Assembly: GCF_900111305.1 (NCBI RefSeq)
Contig: NZ_FOGS01000002.1
Location: forward strand, 248,001 to 312,000
Length of the DNA: 64,000 nt
Direction: 5' to 3'
Source of the DNA: Vreelandella subterranea
Lineage (GTDB): Bacteria; Pseudomonadota; Gammaproteobacteria; Pseudomonadales; Halomonadaceae
Positions 44,210-51,763 of this stretch are shown in pieces. The stretch's first letter is position 1. Every line of letters begins with the position of its first letter. Made by a program: the position numbers and the translations under genes. The notes beneath the pieces are model-generated. The model was not told the origin of the DNA, ran no database searches, and saw only the letters and a list, made by a program, of their open reading frames with translations.

Positions 44210-45364
44210 TTAGAAGTCGTAGCGAACACCAAGAGTAGTCAGGGTGTCATCATTCAACTCGTTAATTTGTTGATCGCCACTGAAGTCAGCATCGAATTCT
44301 GCAACTTCAGCAAAGACGTACATCGGCTCGCTGAAGCGATAGCTGGCGCCCACAACCCACTGGTTACGGCTATCAACCTCAGAACCGACGGTGCTGACGC
44401 GGTAATAATCACCGTAGATGTCACCCATGCCGTAATCGAAGGTAGCACCGAGGCCAGCAATGCTTTCAATGGCACTACTGTTGCTGCCTAAGTCACTGTT
44501 AACGTCTGTGACTTCTTCATACTTGGCGCGAACCAAGAATTCCGGCGTGAAGTTATAACTTGCGAAGATACCCATTAGATCTTCACCAGCGGGCAATGCG
44601 CCCTGACCATTGTCATAAGCTGCACCGCGATCTGACACGTCTTTAGCCTGGTTATAGGCAACAGAGACGTACAGATCTTGCCATGTATAATCGACAGCAG
44701 CGGACATGGTTACGGTAGAAGAGTTGTCTTGACCACGGTCAAATTCTGAGCCGTCGTTGTAAAGAGCGACGTCTACAAGGTTACCATTAACATCCCTGAT
44801 CTCTTGCTCGGTTGCATTACCGCTCAGATGCTTAGCCTGAAGATGGGCGCGGAAGCCTTCCAGATTCGGTGTGGAGTAAGCAATGGAGTCACCGTGGCTG
44901 CCGATGTTACCAAAACCACCCAGTAAAGCTGCACCAGAAGCTTCCGGTACGTCGAACATTACGCCGCCAGACTGGTAGTAAACGTTGTCGAAGTTACCGA
45001 CCGTGACTTTACCGAAGGAGTTGCTGTCAACACCTACGTAAGTATTGCGAACGGTATCGAAGCCATCGTTATTGCGTGCGTCACCAGCACCACGGAGTTC
45101 CATGCGAGCGAAGACGCTCAGGTCACGGGTAACTTGGTGGTCAGCGATGAAACCGAAACGAGATCCCAGGTCGTTGAATTCAGAACCGTCGTCCTTGTAG
45201 CCAGTTTCTTGAGTACCACCAGTGTTGCCAGTCTGCACGGCATAAGCAAGGCGGCCGTAAATGTTTAGGCTAGTACCGTCTTGGTCATAAACGGTTGCGG
45301 CTTGTGCTGCAGCAGAAGCACCGAGTGCGCCGATGACAGCAGTCGCTAAAAGTGTCTTTTTCAT
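44210..45364 (-). CDS. Gram-negative general porin
   Basis: This 384-residue outer-membrane beta-barrel has a Sec signal peptide of 22 residues (cleavage after AAAQA). The mature start ATVYDQDGTSLNIYGRL, alternating strand pattern, SRFGFIADHQVT and DSNSFGKVTVGN-type strands follow. It ends in the C-terminal Phe signature LGVRYDF recognised by the BAM machinery. It forms a trimeric diffusion pore for small solutes. AAGGAA precedes the ATG. The ordered terminator and long 5' region suggest a highly expressed, monocistronic gene. Confidence 0.9.
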   Translation of the reverse strand: MKKTLLATAVIGALGASAAAQAATVYDQDGTSLNIYGRLAYAVQTGNTGGTQETGYKDDGSEFNDLGSRFGFIADHQVTRDLSVFARMELRGAGDARNNDGFDTVRNTYVGVDSNSFGKVTVGNFDNVYYQSGGVMFDVPEASGAALLGGFGNIGSHGDSIAYSTPNLEGFRAHLQAKHLSGNATEQEIRDVNGNLVDVALYNDGSEFDRGQDNSSTVTMSAAVDYTWQDLYVSVAYNQAKDVSDRGAAYDNGQGALPAGEDLMGIFASYNFTPEFLVRAKYEEVTDVNSDLGSNSSAIESIAGLGATFDYGMGDIYGDYYRVSTVGSEVDSRNQWVVGASYRFSEPMYVFAEVAEFDADFSGDQQINELNDDTLTTLGVRYDF

Positions 45365-45407
45365 GGTGTAGGTTCCTTAACTAGCTTACTGTTTTGATCG
45401 TTTCTGT

Positions 45408-45422
45408 TCGACCTGAGGTCGA
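45408..45422. promoter_or_regulatory. Perfect palindrome in the porin 5' region
   Basis: TCGACCT-G-AGGTCGA is a perfect 15-bp palindrome 44 bp upstream of the porin ATG. It could be an operator or a stabilising hairpin in the porin mRNA leader. Confidence 0.45.
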
Positions 45423-45560
45423 CAGTCGGGCTGTTGGGTGTGCTCTTTTATCACTGCAGGGAGCTTTCCCAATTCAATGCGGCACTTCCTCAACAACGCC
45501 TTGTTATATTCCAATGCTCGCAAGGCAAACTCTATACCGGGAATCAGAGGAACGCAATAG

Positions 45561-45579
45561 AAAAAAACACTGTTTTTTT
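45561..45579. terminator. AT-only hairpin after proQ, weak terminator candidate
   Basis: AAAAAAAC, ACT, GTTTTTTT forms an 8-bp AT-rich stem 46 nt past the proQ-like stop, in the 260-bp gap before the porin. A low-stability stem makes it a weak candidate. A possible sigma70 promoter for the porin lies at about 45430-45475, not well defined. Confidence 0.3.
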
Positions 45580-45624
45580 ATTATTTGTGATTTTTTTTGG
45601 AACCAAGCCCACTGGAGCGGGGTC

Positions 45625-46401
45625 CTAGCGTCCTTGGAATTTCTGCTGCAAGCCCAAGAGCTTATCTTCCAGGCTGAGTTGTTTTTGAGGCGCATCAACG
45701 TCAGTGGGCGTCTTTTCTGCCTTTTCCCCCGCCTCTGTGGGTGCTTTTTTCTTGGGTTTGGGCGCTTTAGCGCGAGACTTATCTTCTCGGGCCGCCGGGG
45801 AACGCTCCTTCGGGGTGGCAGGTGCCTTCTGGGCACGCTTTTCTGCCGCATGACGCGCAGCTTCCGCGTCAACCACGCCTGCTTCGTTGCCTTCCAGATC
45901 AATCCGCGTAGCCCCTTCGCGCACCGACTTTATATAACGCGGCAGATTAACGTAATTTGCCAACGCACGGCGAATAAGCTTACCCGACCATGGCTCGCGC
46001 TCAGCCAGGTCGTGATGTATGCCCACTTTCAGCGGCTGGGTATGTCCCTTGAAAAACGCCTTTGGGTAGCGCGTGTACCATTGCGCCAGCAGTGCATGAG
46101 GCGATGGGGGCTCGGGGTTGGTTTCTTCTGAAGGAGGTGGCTGGGGTGCCCCCGCTGACTCACGCTCGGGCTTGGCTTGCTCTTTTGGCTCAACGAACTC
46201 AAAAGATGACTGCTGCGCATCAGATGCTTCAGCTTCCGGCGGCGTCGACCCGCGAGCCTCTGCCAACTGCTGCTTTAGCCTGGCGTTTTCTTCACGCAAC
46301 TGAGTCAGCTCTGCCTGCGTGAGCATCAAATGCCGCTCCAGATCGTCCAATAACGTCATAGGGCTTGATCCAGCGCTTACCGATTTAGTGCTAACCGACA
46401 T
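45625..46401 (-). CDS. proQ: ProQ/FinO-family RNA chaperone
   Basis: This 258-residue protein has an N-terminal coiled-coil segment (LDDLERHLMLTQAELTQLREENARLKQQL) and a Pro/Glu-rich linker. The FinO/ProQ RNA-binding domain follows (about 95-165; WYTRYPKAFF, QPLKVGIHHDLAER, LIRRALANYVNLPRYIKSVREGATRIDLEGN). A long Lys/Ala-rich tail resembles ProQ linkers. It would bind structured small RNAs and mRNA 3' ends. The N-terminal coiled coil is an addition to the E. coli layout. AAGGAG precedes the ATG. Confidence 0.85.
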   Translation of the reverse strand: MSVSTKSVSAGSSPMTLLDDLERHLMLTQAELTQLREENARLKQQLAEARGSTPPEAEASDAQQSSFEFVEPKEQAKPERESAGAPQPPPSEETNPEPPSPHALLAQWYTRYPKAFFKGHTQPLKVGIHHDLAEREPWSGKLIRRALANYVNLPRYIKSVREGATRIDLEGNEAGVVDAEAARHAAEKRAQKAPATPKERSPAAREDKSRAKAPKPKKKAPTEAGEKAEKTPTDVDAPQKQLSLEDKLLGLQQKFQGR

Positions 46402-46446
46402 CCTGGGCTCTCCTTCGCGGTGCTTTTAGACACAGCTTGAACACAG

Positions 46447-46980
46447 CTAGGCGTCTGCCACGATGCGCTCGTAAGTAACAAACGCATAATCAGGCTGCTG
46501 TTCGTTAGGCTGACCGGCCACGCGTTGCGTTTCGCGCCATTCGCTGGGGTCTAACAAGGGGAAGTACGCATCACCTTCTACCTCGATGTCAACTTCTGTG
46601 ACATAAAGCCGGGTCGCGTACGGCAAGGCTTGACGATATATCTCTCCACCACCCATCACCATGATCTCTTCGGCCGCTTCGATGGTGGCCTGCTGATCAG
46701 CCAGCTCAAGCGCCGCGGGCAGGTCATGACAGACCCGAACCCCCTCGTGAGTGAACGCTTCCTGACGGGTCACCACTATGTTTAACCGATTAGGTAACGG
46801 CTTGCCAATCGAGGCAAAGGTCTTGCGCCCCATTACCAGCGGCTTGGCCTGGGTCATGCGCTTGAAAAACTTCAGATCTTCGGGCAAATACCAGGGTAGC
46901 TGCCCTTCCACCCCGATGACGCGATTTTTCGCCATTGCCACAATCATGGCCACGGGCACCAGCGGTTCGAACTGGCTCAT
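46447..46980 (-). CDS. folA: Dihydrofolate reductase
   Basis: This 177-residue enzyme reduces dihydrofolate to tetrahydrofolate with NADPH. It has [32 protein letters not shown] with the catalytic acidic residue, [17 protein letters not shown] and [15 protein letters not shown]. The ATG overlaps the thyA stop by four bases, coupling it to the enzyme that makes dihydrofolate. Confidence 0.95.
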   Translation of the reverse strand: MSQFEPLVPVAMIVAMAKNRVIGVEGQLPWYLPEDLKFFKRMTQAKPLVMGRKTFASIGKPLPNRLNIVVTRQEAFTHEGVRVCHDLPAALELADQQATIEAAEEIMVMGGGEIYRQALPYATRLYVTEVDIEVEGDAYFPLLDPSEWRETQRVAGQPNEQQPDYAFVTYERIVADA

Positions 46981-47804
46981 ACCGCCACCTCGGCTTTGAT
47001 ATGAGGGTGCGGCTGATAGTCGACTATCTCAATGTCGTCGAACTGGAAATCAAAGAGATCGTTGACCTCAGGGTTCAGGTTCAGCCGCGGCGGTGCATTG
47101 GGCGTGCGCCCAAGCTGCTGCTCCGCCTGCGCCAGGTGATTACTGTAAAGGTGGGCATCGCCCAGGGTATGCACAAACTCACCAGGCTTTAACCCGGTCA
47201 CCTGGGCCACCATGCTCAGCAGCAAGGCATAGCTTGCGATATTGAACGGCACGCCCAGGAAAATATCGGCGCTGCGCTGGTAGAGCTGGCAGGAAAGCCG
47301 CCCGTTCGACACGTAAAACTGGAACAGGCAGTGGCATGGCGGCAGCTGCATATCGTCCACTTGGGCCGGATTCCAAGCTGATACGATCAGGCGGCGCGAC
47401 TGGGGCGACGTGCGAATCTGCTCCAATACATTGGCAATTTGATCAACGCTGCCGCCTTTGGGGTCGGGCCAGCTACGCCACTGATAACCATAAACCGGCC
47501 CCAGGTCGCCGTTTTCATCCGCCCAGTCATCCCAGATACGCACACCATTGTCTTTCAGGTAGGCGATATTGGTATCGCCTTTTAAAAACCACAGCAGCTC
47601 ATGAATAATCGAGCGCAAATGCAGCTTTTTGGTGGTCAACAGCGGAAACCCACGCGACAAGTCAAAGCGCATTTGGTGGCCAAACACCGAGCGGGTACCC
47701 ACTCCGGTGCGGTCATGGCGATCGGTCCCTTGATTCAATACCAGTCGCATTAAATCCAGATAGGGCTGTTCGAGAGCCTCTTTCATCGGCGTCGTTGCAG
47801 TCAC
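46977..47804 (-). CDS. thyA: Thymidylate synthase
   Basis: This 275-residue enzyme methylates dUMP to dTMP with methylene-tetrahydrofolate. Evidence includes [20 protein letters not shown], the catalytic Cys in [31 protein letters not shown] and the C-terminal [10 protein letters not shown]. It starts at GTG 47804; the in-frame ATG at 47786 would shorten it by six residues and is also possible. It forms thyA-folA. Confidence 0.95.
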   Translation of the reverse strand: MTATTPMKEALEQPYLDLMRLVLNQGTDRHDRTGVGTRSVFGHQMRFDLSRGFPLLTTKKLHLRSIIHELLWFLKGDTNIAYLKDNGVRIWDDWADENGDLGPVYGYQWRSWPDPKGGSVDQIANVLEQIRTSPQSRRLIVSAWNPAQVDDMQLPPCHCLFQFYVSNGRLSCQLYQRSADIFLGVPFNIASYALLLSMVAQVTGLKPGEFVHTLGDAHLYSNHLAQAEQQLGRTPNAPPRLNLNPEVNDLFDFQFDDIEIVDYQPHPHIKAEVAV

Positions 47805-47896
47805 GGTAATCCCAGATCAAGTCATCAATTAACGTCTATTCTATACATGTGGGCCGTCAGCGAACAGTGAACCACTGACGACTCCCTATTCACTAC

Positions 47897-48685
47897 TCAT
47901 CGCACTGCATCTACCGGCTGTTGGCGCGACCACGCTATCAACACGATGCCCAGTGCGATCATGGGTAGCGTCAGCAACATGCCCATGGTCACCCAGCCAA
48001 AGGCGATAAAACCGATGTGGGCATCGGGCATGCGGAAAAATTCGACCAGGAAGCGGAAAATACCGTAGCAAAGCAAGAACAGGCCTGAGATAAAGCCGCG
48101 TGCCTTTGGCTTGGCCGATGCAAACCACAAAATACAAAACAGCACGAGACCTTCTAGTATGGCTTCGTATAGGGCCGATGGATGACGAGGTTCAGGCCCC
48201 ATGCCAGGAAATGGCATTCCCCAGGGCAGCGAGGTGACACGTCCGGGCAATTCATGATTTATAAAATTACCGACGCGACCAGCGCCAAGCCCAATGGGCA
48301 CCAGCGGGGCAATAAAGTCGGTTAACGTGAACATGGCCAATTGCTTGCGCCGTGCAAAAAACCAGGCCGCCAGAAGCACCCCTATAAGCCCGCCATGGAA
48401 GCTCATGCCACCATCCCAGACTTTAAATACCCATAGCGGGTCGTCCGCCCACTGGCCCAAGCCATAGAAGAACGCGTAGCCTAAGCGCCCTCCGGCGACC
48501 ACCCCGATGGCACAGTAAAACAGCAAATCGCCGATATCGTCTCGGCTCAAGCCAATTCGCACTGCTCGCCGACAACCCAACCACCAGGCGGCTACAAATC
48601 CCACGACGTACATCAGCCCATACCAATGAACTTGCAGCGGCCCTATGGCGATGGCAACCGGGTCGATTGTTGGATAATTAATCAT
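47897..48685 (-). CDS. lgt: Prolipoprotein diacylglyceryl transferase
   Basis: This 262-residue inner-membrane enzyme has about seven helices and the Lgt signature GRVGNFINHELPGR with the essential Arg, Asn and Glu. An HWYGLMYV N-terminal segment contains the conserved His and Tyr. It transfers diacylglyceryl to the lipobox Cys of prolipoproteins. It lies between the TauE-like gene and thyA, as in Pseudomonas. Confidence 0.96.
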   Translation of the reverse strand: MINYPTIDPVAIAIGPLQVHWYGLMYVVGFVAAWWLGCRRAVRIGLSRDDIGDLLFYCAIGVVAGGRLGYAFFYGLGQWADDPLWVFKVWDGGMSFHGGLIGVLLAAWFFARRKQLAMFTLTDFIAPLVPIGLGAGRVGNFINHELPGRVTSLPWGMPFPGMGPEPRHPSALYEAILEGLVLFCILWFASAKPKARGFISGLFLLCYGIFRFLVEFFRMPDAHIGFIAFGWVTMGMLLTLPMIALGIVLIAWSRQQPVDAVR

Positions 48686-48734
48686 CTAGGCTCTCTAATC
48701 AGGGGTCTATTGATGTGTCTGAATGGATGAACGC

Positions 48735-48824
48735 GATTGGTTCAACGACCGTCTAGTTTAACGATGCCTCTATTAGCAATACCTTGCTCAACAATACCTT
48801 ATTCAACAATGGCTAGCTCAATAA
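48735..48824. repeat. Degenerate 15-bp tandem repeat upstream of lgt
   Basis: Successive 15-bp units TGCCTCTATTAGCAA, TACCTTGCTCAACAA, TACCTTATTCAACAA and TGGCTAGCTCAATAA run from 48765 to 48824. Weaker units may precede them. The two central copies differ at two positions. The array fills the lgt upstream gap and reaches into the last codons of the exporter gene. Confidence 0.5.
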
Positions 48825-49616
48825 AAACTTGAGCGCCACCACGGTGAGCAGGGCCGCAAACGCCCAGCGCAAGACGTGGCTAGGCAGTCGATGTGCCAAT
48901 CGAACGCCCACCCGGGCGAAAGGGATACTTGTCATGACGATGATGATAAAGGCAGGCCACATGACATAACCCGTGGCCCAGGAAGGTAACTGGGAATTGC
49001 CCCAGCCCATCCATATGAAAGTGACGGTGCCCAATAGCGCGATAGGCACACCACAAGCGGCTGATGTCGCCACCGCCTGGGTCACACTCGCCCCGCAGCG
49101 TGACAGCCAGGGAACCGCCAAGGTGCCACCGCCGATGCCAAACAACGCCGACACGCCACCAATCACACTCCCAGCCAGCACCATCGCATAGCGCGGGGGT
49201 TGGGCAGCCTGGCGTGGTGAAGGCGTGAACCCCAGCGCCATTTTAACGGCAACCGACAGGACAAACAGACCAAATAGCGTGCCCAGCAGCGGCCCGTCCA
49301 ATTGCCCGGCAACCAGCACTCCCAGAATGGCACCGGCCATTAACCCCGGCAGCAAGGCGAGAAACCAGGACAGATGGATACTCCCCCGTCGCCAGTGGCC
49401 CAAGGTCGATGACATGCCTGTCACCACGATGGTCGCCAGCGAGGTGCCGATGGCAAGATGCATCACCACATCAGGCGACAGTCCTTGCAGAGTGAAGGCC
49501 GCGGCTAGAGCGGGCACAATGATCAACCCGCCCCCAACGCCAAAAAGGCCCGCCATTGTGCCGGCGACAGCGCCAAGCAGCCAGTAGCCGAGTAACGTCG
49601 TCGCCAGGGTACTCAT
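48813..49616 (-). CDS. TauE/SafE-family membrane exporter
   Basis: This 267-residue protein has eight or so membrane helices and two family repeats, GAVAGTMAGLFGVGGGLIIVPAL and GSVIGGVSALFGIGGGTLAVPWL. TauE/SafE members export sulfite, sulfoacetate or other organosulfur anions; the substrate here is unknown. The ATG overlaps the stop of the receiver-domain gene by four bases, so the two are coupled. Confidence 0.87.
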   Translation of the reverse strand: MSTLATTLLGYWLLGAVAGTMAGLFGVGGGLIIVPALAAAFTLQGLSPDVVMHLAIGTSLATIVVTGMSSTLGHWRRGSIHLSWFLALLPGLMAGAILGVLVAGQLDGPLLGTLFGLFVLSVAVKMALGFTPSPRQAAQPPRYAMVLAGSVIGGVSALFGIGGGTLAVPWLSRCGASVTQAVATSAACGVPIALLGTVTFIWMGWGNSQLPSWATGYVMWPAFIIIVMTSIPFARVGVRLAHRLPSHVLRWAFAALLTVVALKFLLS

Positions 49617-50785
49617 TCGCCAGACGATATCCGTTGATTATCGGGAAACCACTTGGCAATGATACCCAGCAAGGTGTCGGGCTGATAGGGTTTGGTCAGC
49701 AGGTCGTCGAGCCCTGCAGACAAGCATTCGTCCTGCCCCATATTGTCTGCGTTCGCCGTCAGGGCGACGAGAACACTTTTGCGCCCACCCTGGGTTGCCT
49801 CAACCTTCCGCCAGCGGCGGGCCGCTTCCAACCCACTGAGTGTGGGCATGAAAATATCCATGAAAACAAGATCAAAATAGCTTTGCTGTTGACGCTCGAG
49901 CGCCTGTTCTGCGCTGCTCACACCCTCGACATGCAGGCCGTGATTTTCGAGCATTTGTCGCGCCAGCATGAGATTAACGGGGCCATCATCGACCACCAGT
50001 ACGCGTAACGACGTTGCCATGGGTGCTGTATCGTAAGCCTCGTTCTGGCCGTCAGTATCTTGCACCAGATTCATTAGCAAGGCCCGAATATCGGCGATTC
50101 GCTCGCGCACCTCGAGCATGTTGGCCCGACAATCTTCGCTGACTTCACTATTTAGTTGCTCACTTAAACGTGCAAACAGTGCATCAGTCTCGCGCTGTAG
50201 CAAGCCCAGGTACTCGGACTTGAGCCGGGACTCCTCTCGCGCACGGTCGCGCCCGGCAAGCAAGCGTTTTACCTGCTGCTGCTGGTCATGCAGGTCATCG
50301 CGTAGCACCTGGGCATCTTCGTCAGCGCTGGGCGATTCCTCCTGTGGCGATGACGAACAATCAGTCATTGATGTCGACAAGCTCGCCAACACACGGCTAA
50401 CGTTCGCAATGCGTGCGAACGGAGGAGTCATAGGTAACTCGTCCAGCGCTGGCGCCTGTGGAGTGGACGCTGCCGACGTTTGCTGAGTAATGGCTCGCGT
50501 ATGCCGCTCAAGCTCAGCCAAATGCTGCATCAGACGCGCTTCTTTGTGCTTGGCACGCGATTTCACCAGCATCAAAAACGCTGCCACGTTCAAGCTGCTG
50601 CCGATCAGAAGCGCTAACATCAACCATAGCGAAATGCTCCATGAGGCGTAGCCAGGCGAAACCCAACCCACCAACCACACCACCAGCACACAAAGCACCA
50701 CCAGCGTGGCCTGCACGACCAGTAACGGCCAGAGCACTGGCCATATCAAGGTGTTCCAGAAATGCTCCTGCTGACTAGGTTGCAT
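49613..50785 (-). CDS. Membrane-anchored receiver-domain protein lacking a kinase core
   Basis: This 390-residue protein has two N-terminal membrane helices (about 15-40 and 50-72), a long helical, coiled-coil-prone middle (about 75-255) and a C-terminal receiver domain (about 265-385). The receiver has VVDDGPVN, the phosphoacceptor Asp in FMDIFMPTLSG, ALTAN and LTKPYQ. No histidine kinase H-box, ATP-binding domain or DNA-binding output is seen. It looks like a GacS/BarA-type hybrid kinase stripped of its catalytic core. ATG 50785 is set by GGAAGG upstream. It starts the receiver-TauE pair beside ptsP. Confidence 0.8.
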   Translation of the reverse strand: MQPSQQEHFWNTLIWPVLWPLLVVQATLVVLCVLVVWLVGWVSPGYASWSISLWLMLALLIGSSLNVAAFLMLVKSRAKHKEARLMQHLAELERHTRAITQQTSAASTPQAPALDELPMTPPFARIANVSRVLASLSTSMTDCSSSPQEESPSADEDAQVLRDDLHDQQQQVKRLLAGRDRAREESRLKSEYLGLLQRETDALFARLSEQLNSEVSEDCRANMLEVRERIADIRALLMNLVQDTDGQNEAYDTAPMATSLRVLVVDDGPVNLMLARQMLENHGLHVEGVSSAEQALERQQQSYFDLVFMDIFMPTLSGLEAARRWRKVEATQGGRKSVLVALTANADNMGQDECLSAGLDDLLTKPYQPDTLLGIIAKWFPDNQRISSGE

Positions 50786-50983
50786 AAAAAAGCGCCTTCC
50801 TCTCTGGCAAAACGACACAAGCGGATACGTCATCCCGGTGACCTACACATTTGTAAAGCCATTTGCGTTAGTGTAGGAAACGACTGGCAGCAAGTGTACG
50901 TCGAGACGCATGGAGTGTCATGTACACACTGTCTGAAGCACTAATCTGACCTGACCAACACTGACCTGACAAATGGGCCCTCC

Positions 50984-51754
50984 ATGTGTTTAATCGCTTT
51001 CCGCTGGCATCCTGGATCTGCAACGCCTTTGCAACTGATCGGCAACCGCGATGAATTCCACGCGCGCCCCACAGCCCCTCTCGCACCCTGGCAGGACGCT
51101 CCCAATCTCGTCGGCGGGCGCGACCTGGAGGCAGGTGGAAGCTGGCTTGCAGCCAACCGTCAGGGCACGGTCGCGGCGATTACCAATGTTCGTGATCCTG
51201 CCCTGATCTCAGCGGCTGGCGCGCCGAGCCGCGGGCACCTGGTCAAACAGGCCTTGGAATGCGACAGCACGATGGACTGGTTAAACAGCCTTGCTGAAGG
51301 CGGGGCAGCAGAGTATGCGGGGTTCAACTTGCTGGTTACCACCCCCACTCGGCTCTGGTGCTTGCATCGCGGCCGTGAGCAGGTGTCGCTCCAAGAGGTC
51401 TCGCCAGGCGTTCACGGCCTGTCTAACGCGGCGCTCAACAGCCCCTGGCCGAAACTGCTATCGGCCAGGACCGCGCTTGAACAGGTTGATCCCAGCCACT
51501 TCCCGGGGAAGGCGCTGACCGCCTTCCAGAACCCCCACCAAGCGCCTATATCGACGCTACCGGACACCGGCGTGGGCACCGAGCTTGAACAACAGCTATC
51601 AGCGGCGTTTATCGTCGGCGAACGCTACGGCACCCGCGCCACCAGCTGGTTGACGCTGGCCGACAATGGCGATGTAGCTCTGACCGAGCAACGCTTTGGG
51701 CCGTGGGGGGCATTTGAAGGGGAAACGACGCTCAGCGTCCCCTGCGAGCGCTGA
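50984..51754 (+). CDS. NRDE-family protein (TANGO2 homologue)
   Basis: This 256-residue protein starts MCLIAFRWHP with Cys at position 2 and has the family motif LIGNRDEFHARPTAPL. GGRDLEAGGSWLAANRQG and ITNVRDP follow. The NRDE (DUF833/TANGO2) family is conserved from bacteria to man. Roles in haem or acyl-CoA handling have been proposed, but the bacterial function is unresolved. It is the only plus-strand gene in this part of the ptsP-lgt locus. Confidence 0.88.
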   Translation: MCLIAFRWHPGSATPLQLIGNRDEFHARPTAPLAPWQDAPNLVGGRDLEAGGSWLAANRQGTVAAITNVRDPALISAAGAPSRGHLVKQALECDSTMDWLNSLAEGGAAEYAGFNLLVTTPTRLWCLHRGREQVSLQEVSPGVHGLSNAALNSPWPKLLSARTALEQVDPSHFPGKALTAFQNPHQAPISTLPDTGVGTELEQQLSAAFIVGERYGTRATSWLTLADNGDVALTEQRFGPWGAFEGETTLSVPCER

Positions 51755-51763
51755 GCAAGGTAT

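Noticed and set aside
45394-46131. A 245-codon plus-strand frame rich in Phe and Leu
   Set aside because: It is antisense to the Lys-rich tail of the ProQ-like gene and to the porin upstream region.
49613-50785. Assignment as a complete hybrid sensor histidine kinase
   Set aside because: No H-box or HATPase motifs are visible between the membrane helices and the receiver domain.
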